In this document: in pieces, positions 1-10,650 of the stretch | Layout of the letters: the number at the start of each line of letters is the position of its first letter | How positions within the stretch are numbered: the stretch's first letter is position 1 | Assembly: GCF_964355755.1 (NCBI RefSeq) | Contig: NC_092677.1 | Location: 24,028,101-24,092,100 of the forward strand | DNA from: Antedon mediterranea | Taxonomy: Eukaryota; Echinodermata; Crinoidea; Comatulida; Antedonidae | Direction of reading: 5' to 3' | DNA length: 64,000 nucleotides | The notes under the pieces: generated by a model | Told to the model about the DNA's origin: nothing | The model's input: only the letters and a program-made list of their open reading frames with translations | Databases searched by the model: none | Translations under genes and position numbers: made by a program

Positions 1-71
1 ACGTATTAAAACAATTGTATAACATTGGGAAAAAGTTATGTGCGACGGTAATCCGGTATAGAGGGCGAACT

Positions 72-585
72 ACAATGTCACCAGTCAGAGAAATTTTCTG
101 TGGATGTGACACGATCAGTTATAAAGATATAAGGTTTATTTTTTTGTACTATGCCATTTTTTAATGTCACATAATAGGTGTTCACTTTGACCAAAAATTG
201 AATCGAAAACAAAATTACCAATAGATGCACTGATTATGTTTAAATAACATAACATAAAACTGACTCCAAATAACGAGAGGCAAGCCATGATTCAACAACG
301 TTTCAATTTTTATTTGATCATCATCCGGAATTAGCCAAGCAGGGTGTTATGATCATGGCTTGCCTCTGTTTATTTGAAATTAGTTTTGCTATGTTATTTA
401 AAACAAAATTATTTTAAAAATTAATCAAATTGGCTGCCAGCCAATGTGTTTTTGGTTGAATTTAATCGTTTATTTAGGGAAAACAGTATTTTTTCTCCGG
501 AGGTGATTAAAACTACAACGTGGACTATTCAAAGTCTGATTTTATTAATCTTCTAAAGTATTTGGGGGACGTGACATGTTTAACA
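72..585. mobile_element. Diverged MITE-like element, relative of the copy at 61119-61444
   Basis: Two separate blocks here match the element at 61119-61444 in the opposite orientation. Block 158-225 holds the run around AATGTCACATAATAG and GACCAAAAATTG; block 450-570 holds GGTTGAATTTAATC, CAAAGTCTGATTTTATTAATC and GTATTTGGGGGAC. Order and spacing are kept, apart from an extra ~170-bp palindrome between them. Possible termini are short (ATGTCAC near 79 and GTGACAT near 570). No coding capacity seen. The relationship is clear from the text; the ends are guesses. Confidence 0.55.
239..403. repeat. Palindromic fold-back insertion nested in the MITE
   Basis: Arms 239-291 and 352-403 are imperfect inverted copies of about 52 bp. 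They share TTTAAATAACATA at the outer edge and an exact 15-bp GAGGCAAGCCATGAT / ATCATGGCTTGCCTC at the inner edge, around a 60-bp loop. The corresponding stretch is missing from the related element at 61119-61444, so it looks like a later insertion. It may be a fold-back MITE of its own. Confidence 0.6.
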
Positions 586-589
586 GACA

Positions 590-1134
590 CAGTGCGCCGC
601 GGAGAATATGTAGGCACATATGAGTACATTACTGTAGGTATTTGTCGCAGCTGGGCATAAGATCAACCAATATAAAGTCACAACATATTAAATTATAGAG
701 ATTGACTATATTTTGTTCCTGGTTTCTGTGTGTCGCTTAAGCGCAAGCATACTTGGTTTGGACCATTAAACACAGCGCAAACCCCAGACGCGATTGACCA
801 ATGACGATCGAGAGTTCGAACACTATCCATCCCTTGTGATTGGTCAAATGTTATTGAGTCTCTAGTACTGTAGTGGGAACAATGATGGAACGAATGACTG
901 AATGATAATATTCAGAACATTAAGTTATGAAAATAAAAATAGATTTAAAAGTTAGAATAATATACAGGAGTACAATAATAGGTGTGTATTAAATCATCGA
1001 CCGAATTGGTTTACGAACGACATAGTTCCTTGCGTTAAAAAAAAAACTATTTGGTTTGGCAATTTAAATTTTAGCAAACGCTGGGTTCAATACGGTCCGA
1101 TTTAATAATAGTAATAATCGATGGGAAGATTTTG
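590..1134. other. Non-coding upstream region of the first gene
   Basis: No ORF of interest. Two CCAAT-type boxes face each other (CCAAT near 799-803, ATTGG near 838-842), as in some housekeeping promoters, but they lie more than 300 bp from the likely promoter and may be chance. The rest is AT-rich single-copy-looking sequence. Confidence 0.3.
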
Positions 1135-1142
1135 TGTCGCAA

Positions 1143-1198
1143 TATATAAATAATGCATGTGATTCACGTGTATTTCTTCTTGTAAACAAAAGCACGTG
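1143..1198 (+). promoter_or_regulatory. Putative core promoter with TATA-like box and two E-boxes
   Basis: TATATAAA lies at 1143-1150, and CACGTG E-boxes lie at 1165-1170 and 1193-1198. A 5' UTR exon that ends in a strong splice donor follows within 200 bp, so position supports a promoter. The transcription start cannot be fixed from sequence alone. Confidence 0.4.
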
Positions 1199-1199
1199 G

Positions 1200-1354
1200 G
1201 TTTCGTCGGTATTGTTTATTCCGATTCGGGGCACAGCAAAGCATTATGGGCGATGACAGCTGTGTGTGGTGAATGAATGGAGACTGTGCTTAGTAGTTGC
1301 TCAACTGGGAAGACAAAAACAGCCTAAACGCAGATTTTATACTGTTTTTAGCAC
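1200..1354 (+). other. Putative 5' UTR exon of the Cys-rich repeat gene
   Basis: The stretch ends at C1354, directly before GTAAGT (1355-1360), a near-perfect donor. It lies downstream of the TATA-like box and has no long ORF, as expected for an untranslated leader. The 5' edge is not defined. Confidence 0.5.
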
Positions 1355-1476
1355 GTAAGTATATTATTAAAATTCATTAAATTAATTATATTAAATCATC
1401 AATTCATCAACGGAACACGAATTACTTATATTATTTTTCTGTGATGCATCTGCTGTTCGATTTTCTTTATTATCAG
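1355..1476 (+). other. Putative intron, 122 bp, just before the start codon
   Basis: It opens with GTAAGT and ends in a pyrimidine-rich tract followed by TATCAG (AG at 1475-1476). The ATG of the coding exon comes one base later, at 1478. AT content is higher than in the flanking exon. The pairing of a strong donor with a strong acceptor at this spacing is good evidence for a real intron. Confidence 0.65.
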
Positions 1477-1477
1477 A

Positions 1478-3442
1478 ATGGCTTCGAAGGCCGGGAGAAA
1501 TGCAGGGATTCAGTCGCTATCGTCTTCGATGAGGCCAGCTGCTGCTAGTACAGTTTGCTACGTCTGTGGGGCTCAAAGTGCGGAATGCCGCCTACGAGTT
1601 AGACCCCACGGGAAGGAGTCTTTCTTTCCCTTTCTAGAATATCACGAAGCACCATCTGGAGTGAGCATAAATAAAGATGGGACAGTGGACGCATGTAGGG
1701 TCTGCTATGCTTTTTTGTTACAACAATGGTATGCATTTGAAAAATCTAGAACACCTATTGTCAAACGACTATATTGGTTGAAACGTCTTGAGAGCTGTGG
1801 GTCGCCTGGTACTAACCGTCCAGACCCGCAGATGCAAGTAAGCCCACAAATGCGTGAAGAAATGTATAAATTAAATATCCGTGACCCGGCTTTTGTAGAT
1901 GATCATTTTGATTCGCCAGATTTACTTGCAAAAACCGAGTTCATTGAAAAGAAGCACGACGATTTTGATGCTCCTATCGATTTACCGAAGTTCAGCGTTT
2001 GCTACTGTTGCAGTCAAATGACATCACGTAATGCGGTTTGTGTTGTTCACACTAGCCATTGGTCAAAATCCGAGTCGCCCTACTTTCCGTGCATCTTGGG
2101 TCATACACCCCCAAGTGGAGCCAGATCTGTTGATAATCTTGGACGCGTTCTCATGTGCGAACCCTGTGCTAACTACCTTTTGCAGCAATGGCAGACGTTC
2201 GAGATAAATAATACACCATTGCACAAAAGGAAGTACCGCTTGCAATCAACACAGGAAAAACTATTTGTAGAATCAACGAGTAAAATGGTTTGCCTTACTT
2301 GTGGTGTTAAATCAAATGTAAATAACATGCAATTGGTACATTCACATGCTAATCTCAATAAAGGTCCATTCTTTCCATGTTTGGAAAGATGCATTGCACC
2401 AAAAGGTGCATCCCTGTCCAGAGACGGAGTTGCACAGTTATGTAACTCATGCGCTGCATCCCTATATGAACAATGGAATGCACATGAAGTTACTCAAACG
2501 CCTTTAAAAAATCGTATTTACCACATCAATAATAAGCCAGTTGGATATACGCACAAACTACAATTAAAAAGTAGAAAATTACACCAAGATTTAGAAGAAG
2601 CAACGACAGAAGTTTGCTATATTTGTAGCAAATCTGTTAAAAGCTCATTAGTTCATTCAGTTAATACTTCTGCAGAGGAGGAACATACAATGTTTTTTCC
2701 GTTCATAAGAGATCTTGAACGTCCTTCAAAGGCGATGGCTATTGACAGTTCAGGAAAAGTTCATGTTTGTGATGATTGCTTTAACCATTTAAAAACAAAA
2801 TGGAAAAAATCTGACAGAAATGGCTTTGATAAAGGGTTTAAACCGATAGTACAAGAAAATGGAAATATAGAGACAGCTAGTTGCAGTCAAATGGCTGCTG
2901 TTGGAGATATTGTTGATACCGGTACATGTTTTATCTGTGGCTCAAATGAATCGCCATCTGAATTGAACGATCTTCATTGTTATCCATCAAACGAGGAAGA
3001 AGGTATCCCCTTTTTCCCATTTTTATCCAACCCGAAAGCTAGCCACAATTCTGAAATCGTTACCACAAGTGGAGTGGTGAAAGCGTGCACGTTTTGTTAC
3101 GTCAATATGGTTATTCAATGGGATGATTACGAGAATTCAGAATCGTTAATGGATCATAATCGTTGGTTGCGACCGTATCATATGCGCAAGTTTACCTGTT
3201 TCACGTGTAGCCAAGCTGCGGATATCAGTTGTCGAAAGTTGTTGGATATTACCAAATTTAACGGCCTTGCTAGATTGCGGAAACCATTTGGCGCAATTTT
3301 CATCGAAGATGGCCAAATTGTAGTTGTTTGTAAACCTTGTGAGAAATCTCTTCATAAACAGAAGAAAGATTTGATGCTTATGGGTGTACCTGAATCTGAG
3401 CAGCTATTTAATGTAGACAACAAAGAGGTACGTCATTTTTAA
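1478..3442 (+). CDS. Protein with six Cys-rich (CxxC...CxxC) repeats, function unknown
   Basis: An uninterrupted 654-codon reading frame starts at the first ATG after a strong acceptor. The protein is six copies of one ~75-90 residue module. Each opens with CxxC, has an aromatic-proline core (FFPFL or FFPCL), a P-S-G-type turn, a short G-x-V strand, a second CxxC about 42-50 residues later, and then typically QW, an acidic-aromatic pair and a basic Tyr motif (R-x-Y). First/second Cys pairs are at 27-30/73-76, 175-178/227-230, 272-275/322-325, 380-383/431-434, 484-487/537-540 and 574-577/618-621. Repeats 4 and 6 are degenerate in the QW part. Four conserved Cys per module suggest one zinc ion each; that is inference. 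There is no signal peptide or membrane segment; the N-terminus is Ser/Ala-rich. I do not recognise the family. A DNA- or protein-binding nuclear role would be only a guess. The reading frame may end earlier by splicing (next entry). Confidence 0.85.
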   Translation: MASKAGRNAGIQSLSSSMRPAAASTVCYVCGAQSAECRLRVRPHGKESFFPFLEYHEAPSGVSINKDGTVDACRVCYAFLLQQWYAFEKSRTPIVKRLYWLKRLESCGSPGTNRPDPQMQVSPQMREEMYKLNIRDPAFVDDHFDSPDLLAKTEFIEKKHDDFDAPIDLPKFSVCYCCSQMTSRNAVCVVHTSHWSKSESPYFPCILGHTPPSGARSVDNLGRVLMCEPCANYLLQQWQTFEINNTPLHKRKYRLQSTQEKLFVESTSKMVCLTCGVKSNVNNMQLVHSHANLNKGPFFPCLERCIAPKGASLSRDGVAQLCNSCAASLYEQWNAHEVTQTPLKNRIYHINNKPVGYTHKLQLKSRKLHQDLEEATTEVCYICSKSVKSSLVHSVNTSAEEEHTMFFPFIRDLERPSKAMAIDSSGKVHVCDDCFNHLKTKWKKSDRNGFDKGFKPIVQENGNIETASCSQMAAVGDIVDTGTCFICGSNESPSELNDLHCYPSNEEEGIPFFPFLSNPKASHNSEIVTTSGVVKACTFCYVNMVIQWDDYENSESLMDHNRWLRPYHMRKFTCFTCSQAADISCRKLLDITKFNGLARLRKPFGAIFIEDGQIVVVCKPCEKSLHKQKKDLMLMGVPESEQLFNVDNKEVRHF

Positions 3443-3453
3443 ATTTCAATAAA
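3425..3453 (+). promoter_or_regulatory. Splice donor inside the last codons, with stop codon and AATAAA just after
   Basis: GAG|GTACGT places a strong donor after base 3427, exactly at a codon boundary (650 codons). Read through, it adds only four residues (VRHF) and a stop at 3440-3442, followed six bases later by AATAAA (3448-3453). The transcript could therefore splice on to a downstream exon or end by intronic polyadenylation. I found no convincing downstream exon in the window. Confidence 0.5.
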
Positions 3454-4586
3454 AATAACTAATAACTCATTTTCACCGAGAAAACGTACTGTAGCACACT
3501 TGCTGACGTACTGTAAGCGGGCTTCAATTAGTTTGACCGGCCACAATTGAATACTGAAAACCTACAAAACTTTTTTTAATAATCTTGGGGGCGCTTCTTT
3601 TCAACATAGGCTTGATTTCGCGATGGGCTTCTTTTCAAGATTATTTGTGCAGACCAAAAAAGGGGGCTTCTTTTTTAGATGGGCTTATTTTCGAGGTTTT
3701 ACAGTAGATCATCTTTCTGTCACTTCTTTCTCATTTGTCTACTTAAAACCAAGCTATGTCAAGTTTCAAGTAAACAACAAATGTTTTATTGCTATTTCGA
3801 ACACTTTCATATTGCTGTACTTACTGTATACAAGGTACAGAAACTGTAAAGTACGGTATAGTGTTTATTCCCCTACCTTACCCTTTTTTTGATAAGGACC
3901 CATAATAATAATAATAATATTAATAATAATAATAAAAACTTTATTTAATCACGGTAACACTTGTTCACCTCAATGGTGTTTTTCGACAAGGCCATAAGAC
4001 ATTATACAAATTTAGCAATTAAACAATTAACAACAAGAGTTTATCTTAATTTACACTTAAATTTATAGAAAGAATTATAATTTTACAATAGATTGTAAAA
4101 GCCAAATTTTCAAAAAAATAAACATCAAAATGAACAGAGCAAAGTCTGTTTTTTTACTTAAATAATTAAACTTAATACTAAAGATATTAAAAACTGAAAA
4201 TCTTAATTTTTTTAACACATCTACATTAATATTAAATTACAGTAAAACAAATTAGAAATTTTAAAATTTGTAAAATCCAAATCATACAAAAGAGTGAACA
4301 CCAAGATTAATATTAAGAAAGTAATTACTTACAAATAAATGCTCCTGCATATTAACCTATTGAATTGATAAATTAACCCATAATGAGTACAAAAGAATAT
4401 CATATCAAATATTGTTCAGTATTTAAAACAGGTCCTGTAAATAAAACAGTCAGACCATCTTCTAAAATGATCTGCAAAGCCTCACTTGACAGATTGTGTT
4501 CTGCAATAAATTCTCTCCTCAGTTTATAACATTTTCTTATCATTGTCTTCTGTACACAGCTGGTGGTCTGGTCAGTATTGCTAATT
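3454..4586. other. AT-rich non-coding region
   Basis: No gene seen. It contains the GGGCTTCTTTTC cluster listed separately, an AAT-type microsatellite around 3902-3940, and about 600 bp of AT-rich sequence without recognised features. Confidence 0.4.
3588..3700 (+). repeat. Four spaced copies of a GGGCTTCTTTTC-like word
   Basis: Variants of GGGC(GC)TTCTTTTC-A occur at about 3589, 3625, 3664 and 3690, spaced 25-38 bp apart. They look like the subterminal end of a transposable element, but I see no partner end. Related text (GCGGGCTTCAATTAG) sits upstream at about 3517. Confidence 0.35.
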
Positions 4587-4646
4587 AGGTGATCATTTAG
4601 AATAAAATGATCACCTATTGTTATTGTACAAAATCTTTATTATTAT
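4587..4646 (+). mobile_element. Solo 5' end fragment of the family B Helitron-like element
   Basis: The 30-nt hairpin at 4587-4616 (arms AGGTGATCAT / ATGATCACCT) is followed by ATTGTTATTGTACAAAATC and a TTATTATT run, the same as the 5' ends of units B2 and B4. It stops after about 60 bp and abuts directly on the 5' hairpin of family A unit A1. Only the 5' terminus of a B element is left. Confidence 0.65.
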
Positions 4647-5868
4647 TGGTTATCCGCACTTGGCGGATAACCTCTTGTTATTGTCAGGATCTTTTTTTTT
4701 TTTTTTTTTTTTTTTTTTCTATGTTATTCTTCTTTCTTTCCCTGAATTTTGTTGGCAGCGTATCTCTAATTCTGGCAAACAGAAGATTGTGTAACTTTTT
4801 CATAAGATTGACCTGTAGCTGTAGATGTGCAGGACGTTTCGTTTTTTGACTTTAGAGTCGCGCAGCGTAAGTTACGCGCGATTTTGTGAATTTTGCGTAT
4901 TTAACATAGATTGAAAACCAAAAAGCAATTTTAATTGAAACTTGGCAAAAGTGTAATTTATATCATGCGCTAACTTTCTATGGATTTAAAATGGCACATT
5001 TCCAAAAAGTTACGCGCGCACGCGCGTTTAAAATTTCAAAATGCGAAAATTCAATTTCTAATCAACTTTCTACGCGTTTCAGGTCATTTTGAGCATTTTA
5101 AAAATTCCCACGCGTGCGCAATTTTTTTACGCGCGCGTGCGCACGTAGCGCAAAAACATTTTTTTTTTGCTTGATTTTTGTTTTTCCTGTCTTTTTTTAG
5201 TAAATTTACCAACTTTCAAACAATTTCGACTTAAAATCACGTCATACGAGCACGTAGAATTGAACAATTTGCGCGCGTTTTTGATGAAAAAGTTCAAAAA
5301 TTCATAAAAATTATGCCTTTTTTAAAACAGTCATAGATTCTAAACTCCGAGGTGAAAATATTTAAAATTTCAGATTCTGGAAGTAGATGAGTTGTTTTTC
5401 TCGAATCATGCATTGATATGGCTAACCAGACATTGTGACGTCATCGTATGGCCACCCGAATATAAAATATAGGATTTTTTTCTCTTTCGTCATAGCTCGT
5501 CAATTTAATAGAGCGCATCTCTACTTATCCTTATTCCATTTCACTCAATTTGTTTATATTGTCTAGATCAATCAATTACCTTTCGCATGATCCACCATTT
5601 TAAAAATTGTGATGACGTCATCATGTTCAAATGCGTCAATAACTTTGGTCACTTATTTTCACCTATTCTGCACTGTATGTAGTACGTATACAGTATATAG
5701 TGTTATACCGTATATACTTAGACGCGACGCAACATAGAGAGCGCACTAACATTTTTCAATGCCATAATCGTTTTATTTTTTTGCGCGCACTATTCTAACG
5801 TATGACGTGCACGCGGCTTTTGCACTGCGGATAACCTAACTCGTCCGTAGTGACGAGTTCAAATCTAG
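4647..5868 (+). mobile_element. Helitron-like non-autonomous unit A1 (short type)
   Basis: It begins with hairpin GGTTATCCGC-acttg-GCGGATAACC (4648-4672). It ends with GCGGATAACC, the hairpin AACTCGTC..GACGAGTT (5838-5859), CAAAT and CTAG (5865-5868). A T-run of nearly 30 bases follows the 5' hairpin (4690-4718). Internal landmarks are the CG-alternating TACGCGCGCACGCGCG block and two TGACGTCA palindromes (5436-5443, 5613-5620). There is no coding capacity. Short units have one TGACGTCATCGTATGGCCA block where long units have two. Confidence 0.7.
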
Positions 5869-7479
5869 TTGGTTATCCGCAACGAAGTTGCAGGATAACC
5901 TCTTGTGATTGTACGAAATCATCATCATCATCATCATCTTTTTCTTAATCTTCTTTCTTTCTGTATGATTTTTGTGTAACGCTTTTCTCTAAAACTTGCA
6001 AACATAACATTTTGTTAACTATGTTAACATTTTGACATTTATGTAACGTCGTCAAGCGAAGCTTTTCATGATGTTTACAATTGCGCAACGTGACGTACGC
6101 GCGATTTAACGATTTTCTCGTATTTAACATATGTCGAAAACCAAATAACATTTTAAAGTGAAACTTTGCAAAAGTTTAATTTATATCATGCGCTAAATTT
6201 CTGTTGAAAAAAAATTGCGTGTTTTACACAAAGTTACGCGCGCACGCGCATTTAAAATTTCAAAATGCGCAAAAATAATTTATAATCAACTTTCTACGCG
6301 TTTCATCTCGTTTTAAGCATGTAAAAAATTACCACGCGTGCGCACATTTTTACGTGTGCGGTGTGCACGTAGCATTGTAAACGTATTTTTTTCGCGTGAT
6401 TTATGTTTTTCCAGCTTTTTCTAGTAATTTTACCAAATTTTAAACAATTTCGACTTAAAGATACGTCATACGAGCACGTCGAATTGGACAATTTGCGCGC
6501 GTTTTTTATGAAAAGGTTAAGAAATTCGTTTAAAATATGCCTTTTTTGAAACAGTCGTAATTTCTAAACTAGACGGTCAACTTTTTGTGGATGACATATT
6601 CTGGAAGTAGATGAGTTGTAGATATCGGATCAGGTATTAATATGGCTAACCGGACATTGTGACGTCATCGTATGGCCACGCGAATATAAAATTTAGGATT
6701 TTTGTATCTTTCGTCATAGCTCATCACATTGAATAGAGCGCATCTCCACTTATTCGTTTTCCATTTTCACCCCGATTTTGATATTGTCTAGGTCAATCAA
6801 CTATCTTTCGCATGAGTTAAAAATATTTTAATTTTTTTGACGTCATCATGCCTAAAAATTTAAATCACGTGTGGCATCAATTTCATCTTTACAGTAAATT
6901 TTAATCTGTTATAGCTCGTAAGAATAAAATGTGATAATCACGATTAAAACTTTTTCTGGAAGCTATTGGATTGTAGATACGATATTATGTAAAAATTTTG
7001 CCAATCGGATGTTGTGACGTCATCATATGGCCAGTTAAATAAAAAAGGTCGTATTTTCATCTTTTGCGTCATAATTCATTACATTTAAAAGAGCGCGCAT
7101 CAATATTTCACGTATTCAAATTTCTTCTACACGCTAATACGTTGTTGCTGAGATAATTTCCTTTCGGAATTGCTACCTTCGCGTTTCATTTTAAAACTGT
7201 CAACATGTTAAAAATTGCAATAAATAGCGGGTCCCGTAATTTCACCTATTCTACACTGTATGTCACTGTATGTGATATGGATACAGATTATACTGTGTAT
7301 ACTATATATGAATTTAAATAATAAAATTCAGCAATAACAACATATCATATTCTTCAGTTCAGGTCATAATGCCAACGTGAACACTTCCTTTTGTCCTCAA
7401 CCTATCCCCTTAATGTTAATGTTGCACCACTTGCGCGGCGGATAACCAAACTCGTCAAAGTGACGAGTTACATGTCTAG
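5869..7479 (+). mobile_element. Helitron-like unit A2 (long type)
   Basis: The 5' hairpin is at 5871-5900 (GGTTATCC-GCAAC arms), and an ATC microsatellite follows. The 3' end has GCGGATAACC, hairpin AACTCGTCAAAGTGACGAGTT, then ACATGT and CTAG (7476-7479). Two successive TGACGTCAT..ATGGCCA blocks make this a long unit of about 1.6 kb. Its nearest relative in the window is A10 (41644-43249), base-for-base almost the same, differing by scattered substitutions and a small indel near the 3' end. Confidence 0.75.
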
Positions 7480-9057
7480 TTAGTTATCCGCATTCAGCGG
7501 ATAACTCCTTGTAACTGTCCTGTTACTTTTTTTTTTTTTTCTTTCTTTCTCCTCTATTTTTGTGTCTCGCGTATCTCAAAAACGTGTAAACATAACATGT
7601 TATAACTTTGTCAGCATGAGGGCATTCAGGTGAAGTTGTGCACCTCCTATTTTTGAATGACGTCAGAGTTGCGCAACATGACTTACGCGCGTTTTTACGA
7701 ATTTCGCATTTTTAACATAGATTGAAAACCATATAGCAATTTAAATTGAAACTTAACGAAAGTTTAATTGATATCTTGCGCTAACAGAATGTGAAAACAA
7801 AATGGCATGTTTCACAGGAAGTTACGCGTGCACACGCGTTTAAAATTTCAAAATGCGAAAAATCAATTTCTAATCAACTTTCTACGCGTTTCATGTCATT
7901 TTGAGCATGTAAAAAATTCCCACGTACGCGCATTTTTTTACGCGTGCGGTGCGCACGTAGCGTTGAAAACCATTTTTTTCGCGTGATTTATGTTTTTCCA
8001 GCCTTTTCTAGTAATTTTACCAACTTTTGAACAATTTCGACTTAAAATTACGTCATACGGGCACGTCGAATTGGATAATTTACGTGCATTTTTGATGAAA
8101 AAGTTCAAAAAGTCGTCAAAATTTGTCAAAATTATGCCTTTTTTTAAACAGTCGTAATTTCTAAACTGGACGGTCAACTTTTTGTGGATGACATATTCTT
8201 GAAGATGATGAGGTGTAGATATCGGATCATGTAATAATATGGCTAACCGGACATTGTGACGTCATCGTATGGCCACGCGAATATAAAATATAGGATTTTT
8301 GTATCTTTCATCATAGCGCATGACATTTAATAGAGCGCATCTCCAATTATCTGTTTTCCATTTTTACCCCGATTTTTATATTATCTAGGTCAATCAACTA
8401 TCTTTCGTATGAGTTAAAAATATTTTAATTTTTATGACGTCATCATGTCTAAAAATGTAAATAACGTGGGTCACTTATTTTCGTCTTTACAGTAAATTTC
8501 AATCTGTTATAGCTCGTCAGAATAAAACGTGATAATCATGATTAAAACGTTTTTTGGAAGCTATTGGATTGTAGATACGAATTTATGTAAACATTTTGCC
8601 AATCGGATGTTGTGACGTCATCATATGACCAGTTAAATAAAAAAAGTCGTATTTTCATCTTTTGCGTCATAATTCATCACATTTAAAAGAGCGCGCATCA
8701 ATATTTTACGTATTTAAATTTCTTCTACACATTAATATGTTGTTGCCGAGATAATTTCCTTCCCAAATCGCTGTCTTAGTTTTTCATTTTGATACCGTTG
8801 CCATGTTAAAAATAGGAATAAACGGGGGGTCCCGTAATTTCACCTATTCTACACTGTATGTAATATGTATACAGATTATATTGTATATACTATATGACAC
8901 AAACTAACAGAATTCAGCAATAACAACATATCATATTCTTCAGTTCAGGTCATAATGCCATAATCTTTTTCTGTGTGCAATATTCTAACGTATCACGTGC
9001 ACGTGGCGTTTGTCGTGCGGATAACTAACTCGTCAAAGTGACGAGTTACATGTCTAG
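7480..9057 (+). mobile_element. Helitron-like unit A3 (long type, AGTTATCCGC variant)
   Basis: The 5' hairpin at 7482-7506 has arms AGTTATCCGC / GCGGATAACT. The 3' box is correspondingly GCGGATAACT (about 9018-9027), followed by the AACTCGTC hairpin and CTAG (9054-9057). The changed base is matched at both ends, which supports pairing between the ends. Closely related to A4. Confidence 0.75.
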
Positions 9058-10650
9058 TTAGTTATCCGCTTAGTAGCGGATAACTCCTTGTAACTGTATG
9101 AAATCATCTTTTTTTTTTTTTTTTTCTGTATTATTCTTTCTTTCTGTCAATTTTGTGTCTCGCGTATCTCAAAAACTTGTAAACAAAACATTTTATAACT
9201 TTGTCAACATGTGGGCATCCACGTGAAATTGTGCACCTCCTATTGTGAATGACGTCAAAATTGCGCAACGTGATTTACGCGCGTTTTAACGAATTTCGCG
9301 TATTTAACATAGATCGAAAACCATAGAGCAATTTAAATTGAAACTTAACAAAAGTTTAATTTATATCTTGCGCTAACTGACTGTGGAAAAAAAATGGCAT
9401 GTTTCACACGAAGTTACGCGCGCACGGGCGTTTAAAATTTCAAAATGCGAAAAATCAATTTCTAATCAACTTTCTACGCGTTTCATGTCATTTTGAGCAT
9501 GTCAAAAATTCCCACGCGCGCATATATTTTTGCTCGCACGGTGCGCACGTAGCGTTGAAAATAAATTTTTTTCGCGTGATTCATGTTTTTCCAGCCTTTT
9601 CTAGTAATTTTACCAACTTTTGAACAATTTTGACCTAAAATTACGTCATACGGGCACATCCAATTGGATAATTTCCGTGCGTTTTTGATGAAAAGGTTCA
9701 AAAATTTGTCAAAATTCGTCAAAATTTTGCCTTTTTTTAAACATTCATAGATTCTAAACTACGAGGTGAACTTTTTTTAAATTATATATTCTGGAAGTTG
9801 ATGAGTTGTAGATATGGAATCATGCATTAATAAAGCTAATCGGACATTATAACGTCATCGTATGGCCACGCGAATATAAAATATAGGATTTTTATATCTT
9901 TCGTCATAGCGCATCACATTTAATAGAGCGCATCTCCAATTATCTGTTTTCCATTTTTACCCCGATTTTTATATTATCTAGGTCAATCAACTATCTTTCG
10001 TATGAGTTAAAAATAATTTAATTTTTATGACGTCATCATGTCTAAAAATGTAAATAACGTGGGGCACTTATTTTCGTCTTTACAGTAAATTTCAATCTGT
10101 TATAGCTCGTCAGAATAAAACGTGATAATCATGATTAAAACGTTTTCTGGAAGCTATTGGATTGTAGATACGAATTTATGTAAACATTTTCCCAATCGGA
10201 TGTTGTGACGTCATCATATGACCAGTTAAATAAAAAAAGTCGTATTTTCATCTTTTGCGTCATAATTCATCACATTTAAAAGAACGCGCATCAATATTTT
10301 ACGTATTTAAATTTCTTCTACACATTAATATGTTGTTGCCGAGATAATTTCCTTCCGAAATTGCTATCTTAGTGTTTCATTTTGATACCGTCGCTATGTT
10401 AAAAATTGGAATAAATGGCGGGTCCTGTCATTTCACCTATTCTACACTGTATGTAATATGTATACAGATTATATTGTATATATAATATGACACAAAATAA
10501 CAGAATTCAGCAATAACAACATATCATATTCTTCAGTTCAGGTCATATTGCCATAATCTTTTTCTGTGTGCAATATTCTAACGTATGACGTCTACGTGGC
10601 CTTTGTCGTGCGGATAACTAACTCGTCAAAGTGACGAGTTACATGTCTAG
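9058..10650 (+). mobile_element. Helitron-like unit A4 (long type, AGTTATCCGC variant)
   Basis: The 5' hairpin is at 9060-9085 (AGTTATCCGC-ttagta-GCGGATAACT) and a T-run follows. It ends with GCGGATAACT, the AACTCGTC hairpin and CTAG at 10647-10650. Its 3' half and that of A3 are nearly the same text, so A3 and A4 look like neighbours produced by one amplification. Confidence 0.75.

Noticed and set aside
4690-4718. Long T-run as a Pol III terminator or retroposon poly(A) tail
   Set aside because: It lies at a fixed place after the 5' hairpin in several A units (shorter in others), so it is part of the element.
5900-5940. ATC/ATCATC run as a regulatory array
   Set aside because: Simple microsatellite in some A units; length varies between copies.
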